DNA of 64,000 bases, from positions 7,370 through 71,369 of the forward strand of contig CAVBWZ010000013.1 of NCBI GenBank assembly GCA_963599445.1. The letters run 5' to 3'. Shown here piece by piece: positions 41,910 to 50,338 of the stretch. Positions within the stretch are counted from its first letter, which is position 1. The number at the start of each line of letters is the position of its first letter. Source of the stretch: UBA9732 sp963599445. Lineage in GTDB: Bacteria; Spirochaetota; Spirochaetia; Sphaerochaetales; Sphaerochaetaceae. The notes below the pieces were generated by a model. The model was given only the letters and a program-made list of their open reading frames with translations. It was not told where the DNA came from and searched no databases. A program made the position numbers and the translations under genes.

Positions 41910-43538
41910 TTACTTTAGACTTTCCCAGTTCTTCACCCAAATGCATGGACGGATGCCTGCCGTACTATCACGCTTATAGATGGCCTTTATATCTCTACTT
42001 TCGCAAGACGTTGCCTGGTATGGAGATGTTCCTTCCACATTGAAATCAAGAAGCCAATACCAATGGTCATAGACATCACCTTTACGCCGTCCTAGGCTGT
42101 CGTAATAGTCAAAGTAGACATAGTTGCCAAACTCAGACCTAGCAGGAAGGAAAACCTTACCTAAAACAGTATGCTCCTCAATCTGACCCTTTTCTGTAGC
42201 AGAGAAGGAGCTGGTATAAAAGTCATCATTCAAGAAAGTCCTGATATAAGGATTCTTGTTCCACTTGTCAGAGTCTGTGAACTTCTCATTCTTTCCATAT
42301 TCACCATCTGCATATTTAGAATCAAAAAGAATGTACTTGCTCAAAAGGAGGGCTGAGCCATCTTCCTCAGTTCTAAGTATAAGCCATTCGATTGGCTCGT
42401 TGTCGTATGTACCAAACTTTATCGTATCTCTGTAATTAACAGGTGCGTTCTGCGTCGTCTCTTGTCCGCAACTGCATTGGAATTTATAGTATCCGTTCTT
42501 GTAGTAGGTTTCCTTCGTCTGGGTTTCGACTAGGCTCCAGACATGACCAGTCTCGGTTTTCGTCTCTCCGCAGACAGAACACGAATAGTTGACCTTACCG
42601 TTTCCTACACCCTGGGACGTACAATTGACTACAGAGGTTTTCGTCCAATCATGCTCGCCAGTTGCAGGCAGCACAACAGTATAGCTGTCGCCGCATTCGC
42701 ATACTTTCTTTTCATAACCATCCTTGCAGGTTGGCTCCACCCTCTCCTTCACTACATAGCTATGGACGTGGGAGTCGCCGCCAACACATTCTGCATTCTT
42801 GATCAGGTCCTCATAATCAAATGATTTCTCCTTCAGAACAAACGTGTTTTCACCATTTACAAGAGTTATGCTGCCATCCTGACCATAGCTGAAATCAAAG
42901 GAACCTCTGGAATTGGAAAGGCCAAAACCGTTCTCCCTCTTCTCGATGTTCTCGACGGACGCAAACCATCTGTCCTTCTCGCACTGGAACGGATCGCGGC
43001 CGTTCTTGTACATTTCATAGTTTGAGCAAAGAAGGTAGTATAAACCTCGAGGCGTGACTACGATTCTGACGGCAACGTTATCGGTCTGGTTCGGCCCTTC
43101 GTAGCATCTTATCACCAAAGGCCAGCCCTCGACTGGGTTCGTCACCTCTTCAACGGTATAGCTTCCTGAAAGCCTTTCGTTGTCGGAGATCTCAAGGGTC
43201 ATCGAGCTTCCCGTCGTGAACGTATATGTCGCATCGGAGGTCTTTGCGACACAGTACCCTGAAGCCGTCTCTATGGTTGCGGTCTGCGAATACGAGGACA
43301 TCTCCCCACTTTGCCTATCGTCTACATAGACCGATGTCCCAGAGCATGTCACATAGAAGTAATTGTCCTCTTCCATCAGAACAGCCTTGGGAGCATTTCC
43401 CGACACCCTGAACGTCTTGTCTTCAAGCCAGGAAGGAAAGCTCCCTTTTGAACCATTGGCGTTGTCTATGTCTCCGTTGCAGGAAACGGCCAACAGCAAC
43501 AACGATGCGAACAATAAACAAACAAATGCTTTCTTCAA
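41910..43538 (-). CDS. Lipoprotein with CxxC repeats and a C-terminal DUF6273 domain
   Basis: A 542-residue lipoprotein (lipobox LAVSC at about residue 20). The best start is a TTG at 43538, with GGGAG 7 bases upstream; another TTG two codons earlier overlaps that site. The first 230 residues have no family that I know. Then come zinc-ribbon-like repeats (TCKDGYEKKVCECGDSYTVV, YSCSVCGETKTE, FQCSCGQET), followed by DUF6273 (IKFGTYDNEPIEWLILRTEE to GIRPCIWVKNW). DUF6273 occurs in many gut anaerobe surface proteins. It ends 12 bases before the BIG2/LRR gene. Confidence 0.85.
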   Translation of the reverse strand: MKKAFVCLLFASLLLLAVSCNGDIDNANGSKGSFPSWLEDKTFRVSGNAPKAVLMEEDNYFYVTCSGTSVYVDDRQSGEMSSYSQTATIETASGYCVAKTSDATYTFTTGSSMTLEISDNERLSGSYTVEEVTNPVEGWPLVIRCYEGPNQTDNVAVRIVVTPRGLYYLLCSNYEMYKNGRDPFQCEKDRWFASVENIEKRENGFGLSNSRGSFDFSYGQDGSITLVNGENTFVLKEKSFDYEDLIKNAECVGGDSHVHSYVVKERVEPTCKDGYEKKVCECGDSYTVVLPATGEHDWTKTSVVNCTSQGVGNGKVNYSCSVCGETKTETGHVWSLVETQTKETYYKNGYYKFQCSCGQETTQNAPVNYRDTIKFGTYDNEPIEWLILRTEEDGSALLLSKYILFDSKYADGEYGKNEKFTDSDKWNKNPYIRTFLNDDFYTSSFSATEKGQIEEHTVLGKVFLPARSEFGNYVYFDYYDSLGRRKGDVYDHWYWLLDFNVEGTSPYQATSCESRDIKAIYKRDSTAGIRPCIWVKNWESLK

Positions 43539-43574
43539 TTTCAAACTCCCAATATTATGATTGCACCAAAAGAT

Positions 43575-45341
43575 TTAGGTGTAATTCCAGATGATCTCAA
43601 TCCCCTCTGGGACGTCAGGATCCTTCATCCAGTAGTTCTCATAGCCTTCAAGCGAACCTTCTGGTTTGTGGATTTTGATGGTCCTCAGTCTACCACAATC
43701 GTAGAAGGCGGAGTCGGAGATGCTCGTCAAAGAGGAAGGAAGCTCCACGGATTCAAGGTTGGAGCAGCCGCGGAATGCATATTCCTCTATCTTTGTGACT
43801 CCTTCAGGGACGACAATGGAGGTTCCTTTCCAACCTATAAAGGAATAAAGCCCTACGACCTCTATGTCTGAGTCTGAAGGAATGGCATAGTCGCTGGCTC
43901 CAGCCGCAACTGCTATGAGAGTAGTTCCGTCAAGGGAGACAAGAGCCTTTCCATCGTCACTGGCCTTCATGTATGGATTTCCTTCTGCAACTTCAAACCT
44001 CTTCAAGGTTCCAACATTTCCAAGACAGCTGCTACCACTACCGGAATCGAGTTTTGGACTCAGAGTCGAAGGGATTGAAAGCACTTCGATTCGCGTTCCA
44101 TAGAATACATCCCAATCCATGAACTTCAAGCCTTCCGGCAGCTTGACTTCACCTGAAAGCATTGATCTCTGAAAACAGCCGGGTCCAATCGTCTCAAGAG
44201 AGGAAGGAAGCGCTATTGAGGAAATGCCGGTTCCATAGAATGCATAGCGACCAATATTCTTTATTTGGGAAGATCCAAAATCCAGGCTAGAAAGATTGGT
44301 GCACTCATAGAAGGAATGTGGAGTGATTTCAACCACATTCGCTCCAAATCTCACAGACTTCAATCCCTTTGCAAAGGAAAGGATGTATTCGCCTGTACCA
44401 GCAACGCCGTCCTCGAACACTGCATGATATATCTTGTCATGTATCTCCTTTCCCCATAGATTGATGCTGTTCTTCATTCCATCTTTATCTTTGGAATTGT
44501 AGTTGGTTTCAAAATCATAGACAAAGCCCTTTCCTTTGAACGTCATCGTGTTCGTCGCTTCATCGAAGACTGCAACCACATCGTCGCCGCACTTATAGCC
44601 CCTGCAGATCCTGCACTGCTGGTTTTCATCAAAGTCATGCCCAACGGCTTCGACTGTCTTTTTGCATACGGAGCATTCAAGGACAATGACACCTTCCTCG
44701 CTTTCAGTTGGATTCTTCTTGGTTTCTTTTTCCTCAAACGTATGGGCTTCATACTCCACTTTGTCCTTGTGGTTGCATAACGCTTCATGCCAGTGGAAGT
44801 TGTCGTCACTGGCCCATTCCTCTCTGAAACGATGATCATAAGACTTCAGTGTGTATCCACAATTCACACAGGTGGTCTCAAATTGGGTATCTCCTTCCTC
44901 TGAAAGCTGCTCCAACTCTGTTATGGTATCAAAATTTGGATAATGGGGAGCTTCCTCTCGCAAAACTTCGTGTGTTTCACATGTAGTGGCCCTCCAGTGA
45001 TACGACCCATCGGAGGATGGAGTCCAATCGGTATATTTATGATAATGACCTGCAGGCAGAACCTCATCCTTTTTGTAGCCGCAGATCGTGCACGTATACA
45101 CAATCATACCATCCTGTGTTTCCGAAGGATGGACGGTCTCAACGCCTGCATCGAACTCATGTGCGGCTTTGTCTTCCACGATGTCATGCCCGCATTTGGC
45201 TTTGTGCCAATGGCTGTCCTCGTCCGTAGCCCAACCTACAGCAAACTCGTGCTCATGCACAGGCTCAGGTTCGTTCTTGCATGCCACGAAAAGACACACA
45301 AATGCAAGTATAGAAAGCAATACTATGCTGATTCTCTTCAT
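43575..45341 (-). CDS. Lipoprotein with HWH metal-site-like modules and BspA leucine-rich repeats
   Basis: A 588-residue lipoprotein (MKRISIVLLSILAFVCLFVA, Cys 21). The first 230 residues hold three modules of the pattern H-x-H-x-(F/Y) ... W ... HW-(H/R)-x-A-x-C, for example HEHEFAVGWA and SHWHKAKCGH, separated by CxxC segments (YTCTICGYKK, LECSVCKKT). The C-terminal 330 residues are LRR_5 repeats (AFRGCSNLESVELPSSLTSI and similar). The His/Cys clusters look suited to zinc. Located between two other surface lipoprotein genes, with a terminator upstream at 45383-45411. Confidence 0.9.
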   Translation of the reverse strand: MKRISIVLLSILAFVCLFVACKNEPEPVHEHEFAVGWATDEDSHWHKAKCGHDIVEDKAAHEFDAGVETVHPSETQDGMIVYTCTICGYKKDEVLPAGHYHKYTDWTPSSDGSYHWRATTCETHEVLREEAPHYPNFDTITELEQLSEEGDTQFETTCVNCGYTLKSYDHRFREEWASDDNFHWHEALCNHKDKVEYEAHTFEEKETKKNPTESEEGVIVLECSVCKKTVEAVGHDFDENQQCRICRGYKCGDDVVAVFDEATNTMTFKGKGFVYDFETNYNSKDKDGMKNSINLWGKEIHDKIYHAVFEDGVAGTGEYILSFAKGLKSVRFGANVVEITPHSFYECTNLSSLDFGSSQIKNIGRYAFYGTGISSIALPSSLETIGPGCFQRSMLSGEVKLPEGLKFMDWDVFYGTRIEVLSIPSTLSPKLDSGSGSSCLGNVGTLKRFEVAEGNPYMKASDDGKALVSLDGTTLIAVAAGASDYAIPSDSDIEVVGLYSFIGWKGTSIVVPEGVTKIEEYAFRGCSNLESVELPSSLTSISDSAFYDCGRLRTIKIHKPEGSLEGYENYWMKDPDVPEGIEIIWNYT

Positions 45342-45382
45342 ATTCGTTTTTCACCCCTTTGTAGTTTTAATCAAAGACCAAA

Positions 45383-45411
45383 GGGACTGCTGCAAATTGC
45401 TGCAGCAGCCC
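45383..45411 (-). terminator. Terminator inside the lipoprotein gene run
   Basis: GGGACTGCTGCA (45383-45394) pairs with TGCAGCAGCCC (45401-45411). On the minus strand it is followed by TTTGGTCTTTG. It splits the run after the gene ending at 45443. Confidence 0.72.
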
Positions 45412-45442
45412 CATGGATTGTTTAAAGTTCTGGCATTAAATT

Positions 45443-47212
45443 TCACAAACCAGCACTTTCGATGGCAATACCGCCAGTACCACCTTTTTCAACCTTTACT
45501 ACGAGGAAATAAGAAGCAGAACCAGAAGCATAGAAACAACCATCTTCCTCAATTTCGTTCTCTAAAAGATTATTGCCATCGATTTTATAGATTCCAATTT
45601 TAGCTTCAATCGAATCATCAAGCGTAAATGTCCAACTCGAATCCCCGTTTGCAGAAAATGTTGCTAAAAGGTATGCATCATCAATCAGCTGTCCATCAAA
45701 CCAAACTTTATTGATATCGAGGGTAACTTCATTCAAGGCTTCTGTTGTCACTTTGAATGTCAGCTCAAGAGATTCTCCTTCATAAATCCAGCCGCCGTTT
45801 TCATCGGTATAACCAGCAACGTTAGGAATAAAGTCAATCTCTATGTCGCTAGGACCTCCAGATGCTTCAATGAACCTAGAATCAATGAACTGATACTCAA
45901 ACCCATCATGCTCGATTCCAATTCGCTTTCCTTCCGCTATCTTCGTCTCCTCTGCAAAGACAGAAAAAGTCAGTTGCTTGAGAGAGTTTGATACATCAAC
46001 CAAATTGTCTGTAAACCCACCTTGTTCTCCGTTTACAGTGAAGAACTTGTCTCCAAACACGACCGGCTCATTCATAGGGAAAGAACCCCAAACAGAATCA
46101 TCTTTTGCTGTCAGCTCCGTTTTCTTGTAATAGCAATAAAGAGTTGCATCAAGATCACCATCTTCCGAAGCCTCAAATTCGTAATTGCCTGCATCGGGGC
46201 CTACCAGAGATGCATACACCCTATCGTTTTTCTTGTTTTCCGTATTGGCATAGATGCCAAAGGTTCCTTTGTCCTTTAGGATTTCAGCGTTCTTTATTTC
46301 AAAGGAAACATCTTCAAGAACGCCGTCATTCTCTATGACGTTCTCACTCTTGCCAAGTTTGAACAACGTTGTCCATTCACCAGCATAATAGGACGTGTAT
46401 TGTGTATGTCCAATGTTCACAGGAGCCTTTGAAATCTCAAAATCAACCAAAGCGTATTCTTCCTCAAAAGTACCTGAAGCTCTTACTGTAATCTTAAGTT
46501 CATACTTGCCCGCATCCTTTGGAAGGTTAACAGAATACTCGTCCGTTGAATCCTTTGCCCTGCATTCGATTACAACCTCGGCTGTTCCACCTTCGTAGTC
46601 AATGTCATCACTGGAAATATCCACAGCTTTCCCGTCGTAAGTCTTGTCAATGGAACCAGAGATGATCCTTATCGCCCTCTTTCCTGTTGCTTGAATGTAC
46701 TCCTTATCCACATATTCACAGATGGAGCAGACCCTTTCCTTTTCGCCCTCGGCATTTGAAGTTGGGGCTTTCGTCTCCGTCCACTCACCAAACGTATGCG
46801 CTGCCTTGTCCTTCACCTCTTCCTTGTGCTCACAGGTCGCAGCATACCAGTGGTATGTCGCATCATTTGACCATACAGAGGCAAATGTATGTTTGTGTTC
46901 CAAAGCTGGTATGTTTTCAACCTTTTTATAACTGCAAACAGTACAGGTAAAGGTCTTTTCACCAGCTTCTTCTGTGGTGGCAGGTTTTGTCTCTTCACCA
47001 TCATTCCAAACATGCTCCGCTTTGTCCTTCACCTCATTGGTGTGCTCGCAGGTGGCGGCATGCCAGTGGTGGGTTTCATTGGACGTCCACTCAGCGGCGA
47101 AAGTGTGCTCATGAGGCTTTTCCACCTTGTCCTGGTCGCATGAAGACAGCATCAGAACGGGCAGTACCAACAACGTCAACAGCAGAATAGCTATAAAACT
47201 TTTCCTTTTCAT
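45443..47212 (-). CDS. Lipoprotein with two HWH modules and MBG-like beta domains
   Basis: A 589-residue lipoprotein (MKRKSFIAILLLTLLVLPVL, lipobox LSSC). Residues about 33-165 hold two modules, HEHTFAAEWTSNETHHWHAA and HKHTFASVWSNDATYHWYAA, each followed by CEH(T/K)xEVKDKA and a CxxC segment (FTCTVCSYKK, VCSICEYVD). Then follows an MBG-like beta region beginning IDKTYDGKAVDIS, a phrase typical of bacterial YDG/MBG repeats, and further beta domains without leucine-rich repeats. Surface adhesin or metal-binding function is an inference. It follows the small lipoprotein gene by 13 bases. Confidence 0.88.
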   Translation of the reverse strand: MKRKSFIAILLLTLLVLPVLMLSSCDQDKVEKPHEHTFAAEWTSNETHHWHAATCEHTNEVKDKAEHVWNDGEETKPATTEEAGEKTFTCTVCSYKKVENIPALEHKHTFASVWSNDATYHWYAATCEHKEEVKDKAAHTFGEWTETKAPTSNAEGEKERVCSICEYVDKEYIQATGKRAIRIISGSIDKTYDGKAVDISSDDIDYEGGTAEVVIECRAKDSTDEYSVNLPKDAGKYELKITVRASGTFEEEYALVDFEISKAPVNIGHTQYTSYYAGEWTTLFKLGKSENVIENDGVLEDVSFEIKNAEILKDKGTFGIYANTENKKNDRVYASLVGPDAGNYEFEASEDGDLDATLYCYYKKTELTAKDDSVWGSFPMNEPVVFGDKFFTVNGEQGGFTDNLVDVSNSLKQLTFSVFAEETKIAEGKRIGIEHDGFEYQFIDSRFIEASGGPSDIEIDFIPNVAGYTDENGGWIYEGESLELTFKVTTEALNEVTLDINKVWFDGQLIDDAYLLATFSANGDSSWTFTLDDSIEAKIGIYKIDGNNLLENEIEEDGCFYASGSASYFLVVKVEKGGTGGIAIESAGL

Positions 47213-47225
47213 TCAATCTCTCCTT

Positions 47226-47735
47226 TTATTTCTTTATCGTGCAAATGAGCGTTACTTTGCACGTTTCAGTAGCTGCAATCCATTGGAGTGTCGTGAAGTC
47301 GCTTGACAACCTGAACTCAGCTGCGAAGAAACCCTTGTCGGTCTTCTTGTTGCTTTTGTCCATATCCTCTTGGGTGTCATAGAAGGAGACCTTTCCATCA
47401 ACGACCTTGTAGAAGAGGTTTTCTATCTCACCTTTTCCAGACAAGTCATATACAACCATTGCCTTGTTGCCTTCCCTAAACTCGACTTCCACCTTGGAGG
47501 AGTCATACATATTGAAGAACGTCTCCTCTGTACATTCCATTTTATCAAGCTCCTCTGCCTTTGCTTTGTCGCTTGCCCAAACAATGCTTGTCTTCGTATG
47601 TACATAGGTGACTCCAACCTCAGAGGTGGGCTTTTGCTCCTCCACCTTTGGATCCCCTTTGCATGAAACCGCCACTACAAGGGTCATCGCCAAAACCAAG
47701 AGCAGCATCATTGAAACAAATCTCGTCCTTCCCAT
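47226..47735 (-). CDS. Small lipoprotein of unknown function
   Basis: A 169-residue lipoprotein (MGRTRFVSMMLLLVLAMTLV, lipobox VAVSC). The mature part is a compact, charged beta-rich domain (VEVEFREGNKAMVVYDLSGK, EFRLSSDFTTLQWIAA) that looks like a lipocalin-type or META-type barrel fragment, but I cannot assign it. GGAGA directly precedes the ATG, with AAGGAG further up. It lies between the degenerate receiver gene (18 bases) and the HWH lipoprotein gene. Confidence 0.78.
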   Translation of the reverse strand: MGRTRFVSMMLLLVLAMTLVVAVSCKGDPKVEEQKPTSEVGVTYVHTKTSIVWASDKAKAEELDKMECTEETFFNMYDSSKVEVEFREGNKAMVVYDLSGKGEIENLFYKVVDGKVSFYDTQEDMDKSNKKTDKGFFAAEFRLSSDFTTLQWIAATETCKVTLICTIKK

Positions 47736-47753
47736 TCTCCAAGTTCTCCTTTC

Positions 47754-48137
47754 CTACAGAGCATCAACGGCATCGGCGATGTAGTCCGATGGCACCGATT
47801 CATAGAAGAAGGCATCTATACCGCCTTCCTCCTTGGCGCATTTGATTCTGTGGGCGTTGCCTTCGTCAGACACCTTGTCGCATAGAAGCACGACCTTCAC
47901 CTCCGGATTCATGCTTTTGGCTTTCCTTATGGTGTCCATCCTCGTATCGAACGACCCATCGCCAAACCTCGTGACATCCATAAGAAGCGTCGTTGCAGCA
48001 AACGCATCGAGCAAAGTCAGGATTCTATCGGGCTCCTGTGATGATGACTTCTCAACGAAGAAACCAACCTTTCTCAACGCACTCACCACCGCTTCCTGCA
48101 CAAGCCTATTCTTGATTACGACCAACGCTCTCTTCAT
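47754..48137 (-). CDS. Single-domain, degenerate response-regulator receiver
   Basis: A 127-residue protein consisting of a CheY-like fold only. The phospho-acceptor-like Asp is in TLLMDVTRFGDG, and a conserved strand ends VVLLCDK. The acidic pair expected after strand 1 is replaced (ALVVIKNRLVQ) and the Lys of strand 5 is absent (AFFYESVP), so it probably does not undergo the normal phosphorylation cycle. The ATG at 48137 (GAGG upstream) is preferred over a TTG one codon before. It links the sensor genes upstream to the lipoprotein operon downstream. Confidence 0.75.
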   Translation of the reverse strand: MKRALVVIKNRLVQEAVVSALRKVGFFVEKSSSQEPDRILTLLDAFAATTLLMDVTRFGDGSFDTRMDTIRKAKSMNPEVKVVLLCDKVSDEGNAHRIKCAKEEGGIDAFFYESVPSDYIADAVDAL

Positions 48138-48190
48138 CAAACCTCGCCACTCCGTTATGGATATGACTTAACATGACAAAGAGAGACCAA

Positions 48191-48210
48191 GGGAGTGCCA
48201 TTTGGCACCC
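48191..48210. terminator. Hairpin downstream of the NarL-type regulator
   Basis: GGGAGTGCC (48191-48199) and GGCACCC (48204-48210) pair with one bulged A and a 4-base loop. On the minus strand TTGGTCTCTC follows. It lies between the regulator gene and the receiver gene and could be a weak terminator. Confidence 0.45.
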
Positions 48211-48310
48211 TATGAGGAACTTTCAAAACCAGGCTTTGTAAGTTCCTCCTTTTATCTGAGTTTAGTAAAATCGGTCTAGAATGGGACAGACAAGGATTCC
48301 ACGTCCCGGT

Positions 48311-48961
48311 TCAGATATCGTCCTCGTCCTTCTCAAGGATCACAAGGCCAGTCTCCCTTGCTCTTACGGCAAGCTGGGTGCGGGAACGGAAGCCCGTCTT
48401 GTTGAGCATGTCCGCAACGTGGTTCTTGACGACTCCGGTGGAGATTCCAAGCTTCTCGGCAATCTCGACGTTGCTGAACCCGCCTGTCATGAAGCGAAGT
48501 ATCTCCAATTCCTTTTCAGTGAATTCGTCGCTTGTCGCAAGCCCCATGCTTATGGTCTGCACGTTGTCAGGGTATACGGTTTCGCCCTGCATCACCCGCT
48601 CCATCACAGAGAGGATGGACTGGTCCCCCACTTCCTTGTACCAGAACCCTTCGACGCCAATGGCCTTGGCCCTCTTGATATAGGAGCACTCAGGCATGCT
48701 CGTGACGATGATGATCTTTATCCTTGGGAACTTGGCCTTGATCTTCGCCGCAGCCTTGAGCCCGCTCTCGCCGTTCTCCGTTATGACATCCATGAGTATG
48801 AGGTCCAGAGGGGTGCGCATGCACACGATATCAGCAACGGATGCATTCTCTATTGCCATTTGGAGGTGAAACTTGTCAGACGACTCCACGAAATGGGAGA
48901 AGAGGGCCTTTGGCATCTGCTGGTCCTCCACTATCATTACGGAATACTTTCCATCCTTCAT
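48311..48961 (-). CDS. NarL/LuxR-family response regulator
   Basis: A 216-residue transcription regulator. Receiver: MIVEDQQMPK (acidic pair), phospho-Asp in LILMDVITENGES and Lys region FWYKEVGD. DNA-binding: FTEKELEILRFMTGGFSNVE followed by IAEKLGISTGVVKNHVADML, the LuxR-type HTH. The ATG at 48961 has GGAGG 6 bases upstream; a start five codons earlier overlaps that site. It follows the kinase gene by about 45 bases and is the likely output of the sensor pair. Confidence 0.93.
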   Translation of the reverse strand: MKDGKYSVMIVEDQQMPKALFSHFVESSDKFHLQMAIENASVADIVCMRTPLDLILMDVITENGESGLKAAAKIKAKFPRIKIIIVTSMPECSYIKRAKAIGVEGFWYKEVGDQSILSVMERVMQGETVYPDNVQTISMGLATSDEFTEKELEILRFMTGGFSNVEIAEKLGISTGVVKNHVADMLNKTGFRSRTQLAVRARETGLVILEKDEDDI

Positions 48962-49006
48962 ACCGTTCCTCCACATGTTCCGCTGCCTGCTTCTCCGCTA
49001 GGCATT

Positions 49007-50338
49007 TCAATCACAAGGCATTTCAATCACGAGCTCGAACCTAGGCAGGCTCGTTATAGTCATTGTACCGTTCTCCCGTTCCACAAGGGAACGAAGACCT
49101 GAAAGGCCTCCGCCTTCCACGATTTCGCCTTTTGGAGCTTCACCATCGTTCGAAATCCTAATTGTATATGATTCGCAGCCGCTTGCAAGACCGTTTTCGA
49201 GGCCGCTCCTGGAAACATTGGAACCGTTGGTCGAGACCACCATCATCTTCCTGCCGTTGGCATGGGACACAGTGTTGGTAAGGCACTCGTGCATTGCAGC
49301 GGTCAGCATCCTTTCGTTTGACGTGCCCGTCTTGGGGATGTCGCCACGGAAGTCGATATCCACACCAACGAGCCTTGCAGCATCCATTATGACCTCCAGA
49401 TTGTTCTTCACAGTTCGTTTCTTGGTGTTCCTGAGTGCAGAGAGCTCCGTCCTCCAGAACCAGACGAGCTCCTTGCGCTCGGCTTGGGTCATTGGCTGGG
49501 AGAGCTTCCGCTTTGTGGCAAGCAGTATCTTCCCCATATCGTCATGGATGCGAATCTTTGCAGCCAAAAGCTCCTTTTCCTTCATGAGGGCCTCAACGCC
49601 CTCACCATACGCTACAAGCCGTCTGCTCCTTTCGCGCAGCTCGATAAGCTTCTTCTCAAGCTCTTTGGTATGGCGATACCTTTCACTTATGTCAGAAGCG
49701 ACGACCTCATAGACCGTCCTGCCGTCTATGTCGTGTGCATATCTCTTGAATGAAATGACTTTGCCGTCTTCGTATTCGACTATGGGCTTTTCACCCCTTT
49801 CGAGCGAAACGCACCCGTCTTCGACCTCCCCACTCGCTATCCTTTGCCAGAAATCCGTTCCATTCAAAAGGGCCTTGCCCACGGAAAGAATGCAAAGGCG
49901 GTTCATTTCGTTGTTGAGCAGCCGCACCAACCCGCTTTCCTCGTAGAAGCATATCCCTGCAGGAAGGCTCTCCGCGCTCTCCTTTATGGACAGCGGGGAC
50001 AGGTGCATTCCCCTCCACCACACCGCATAGACGAGCGTCAGGGAAATCAGGACGAACAGCGCCACGGAAACCGCACAGTGCAGCCAGAACGGCAGCATAA
50101 GCACCGCATACGACGGCTCGAACACGGAAAGCCCCACACGATACCTATAACTGCCACGCATCGTCAGAAAGACCGATGCAAACGAAAATGCAAACGCTAT
50201 CGAGGACGCTACGACGAGACGTCGTTTCCTGCAGAGCCTTACAGCCGTGAAAAGGCCTATGATCGAAAGGACAAGCGTAATTATGAACGAGACTATGACG
50301 ATTTGCCTGGCATAAAGTGGTGCATCGATGAACCTCAT
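49007..50338 (-). CDS. Membrane sensor histidine kinase, NarX/LiaS-like, with PAS region
   Basis: A 443-residue inner-membrane kinase. Four helices fill the first 130 residues; then comes a PAS-like region (about 145-235, SLPAGICFYEESGLVRLLNN), a coiled coil, the phosphorylation motif RIHDDMGKILLATKRKL of the HisKA_3 kind and an ATP-binding domain with MHECLTNTVSHANG (N box) and GGGLSGLRSLVE (G box). The ATG at 50338 has GGAGG 6 bases upstream and overlaps the stop of the upstream sensor gene as ATGA. Partner of the NarL-type regulator downstream. Confidence 0.88.
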   Translation of the reverse strand: MRFIDAPLYARQIVIVSFIITLVLSIIGLFTAVRLCRKRRLVVASSIAFAFSFASVFLTMRGSYRYRVGLSVFEPSYAVLMLPFWLHCAVSVALFVLISLTLVYAVWWRGMHLSPLSIKESAESLPAGICFYEESGLVRLLNNEMNRLCILSVGKALLNGTDFWQRIASGEVEDGCVSLERGEKPIVEYEDGKVISFKRYAHDIDGRTVYEVVASDISERYRHTKELEKKLIELRERSRRLVAYGEGVEALMKEKELLAAKIRIHDDMGKILLATKRKLSQPMTQAERKELVWFWRTELSALRNTKKRTVKNNLEVIMDAARLVGVDIDFRGDIPKTGTSNERMLTAAMHECLTNTVSHANGRKMMVVSTNGSNVSRSGLENGLASGCESYTIRISNDGEAPKGEIVEGGGLSGLRSLVERENGTMTITSLPRFELVIEMPCD

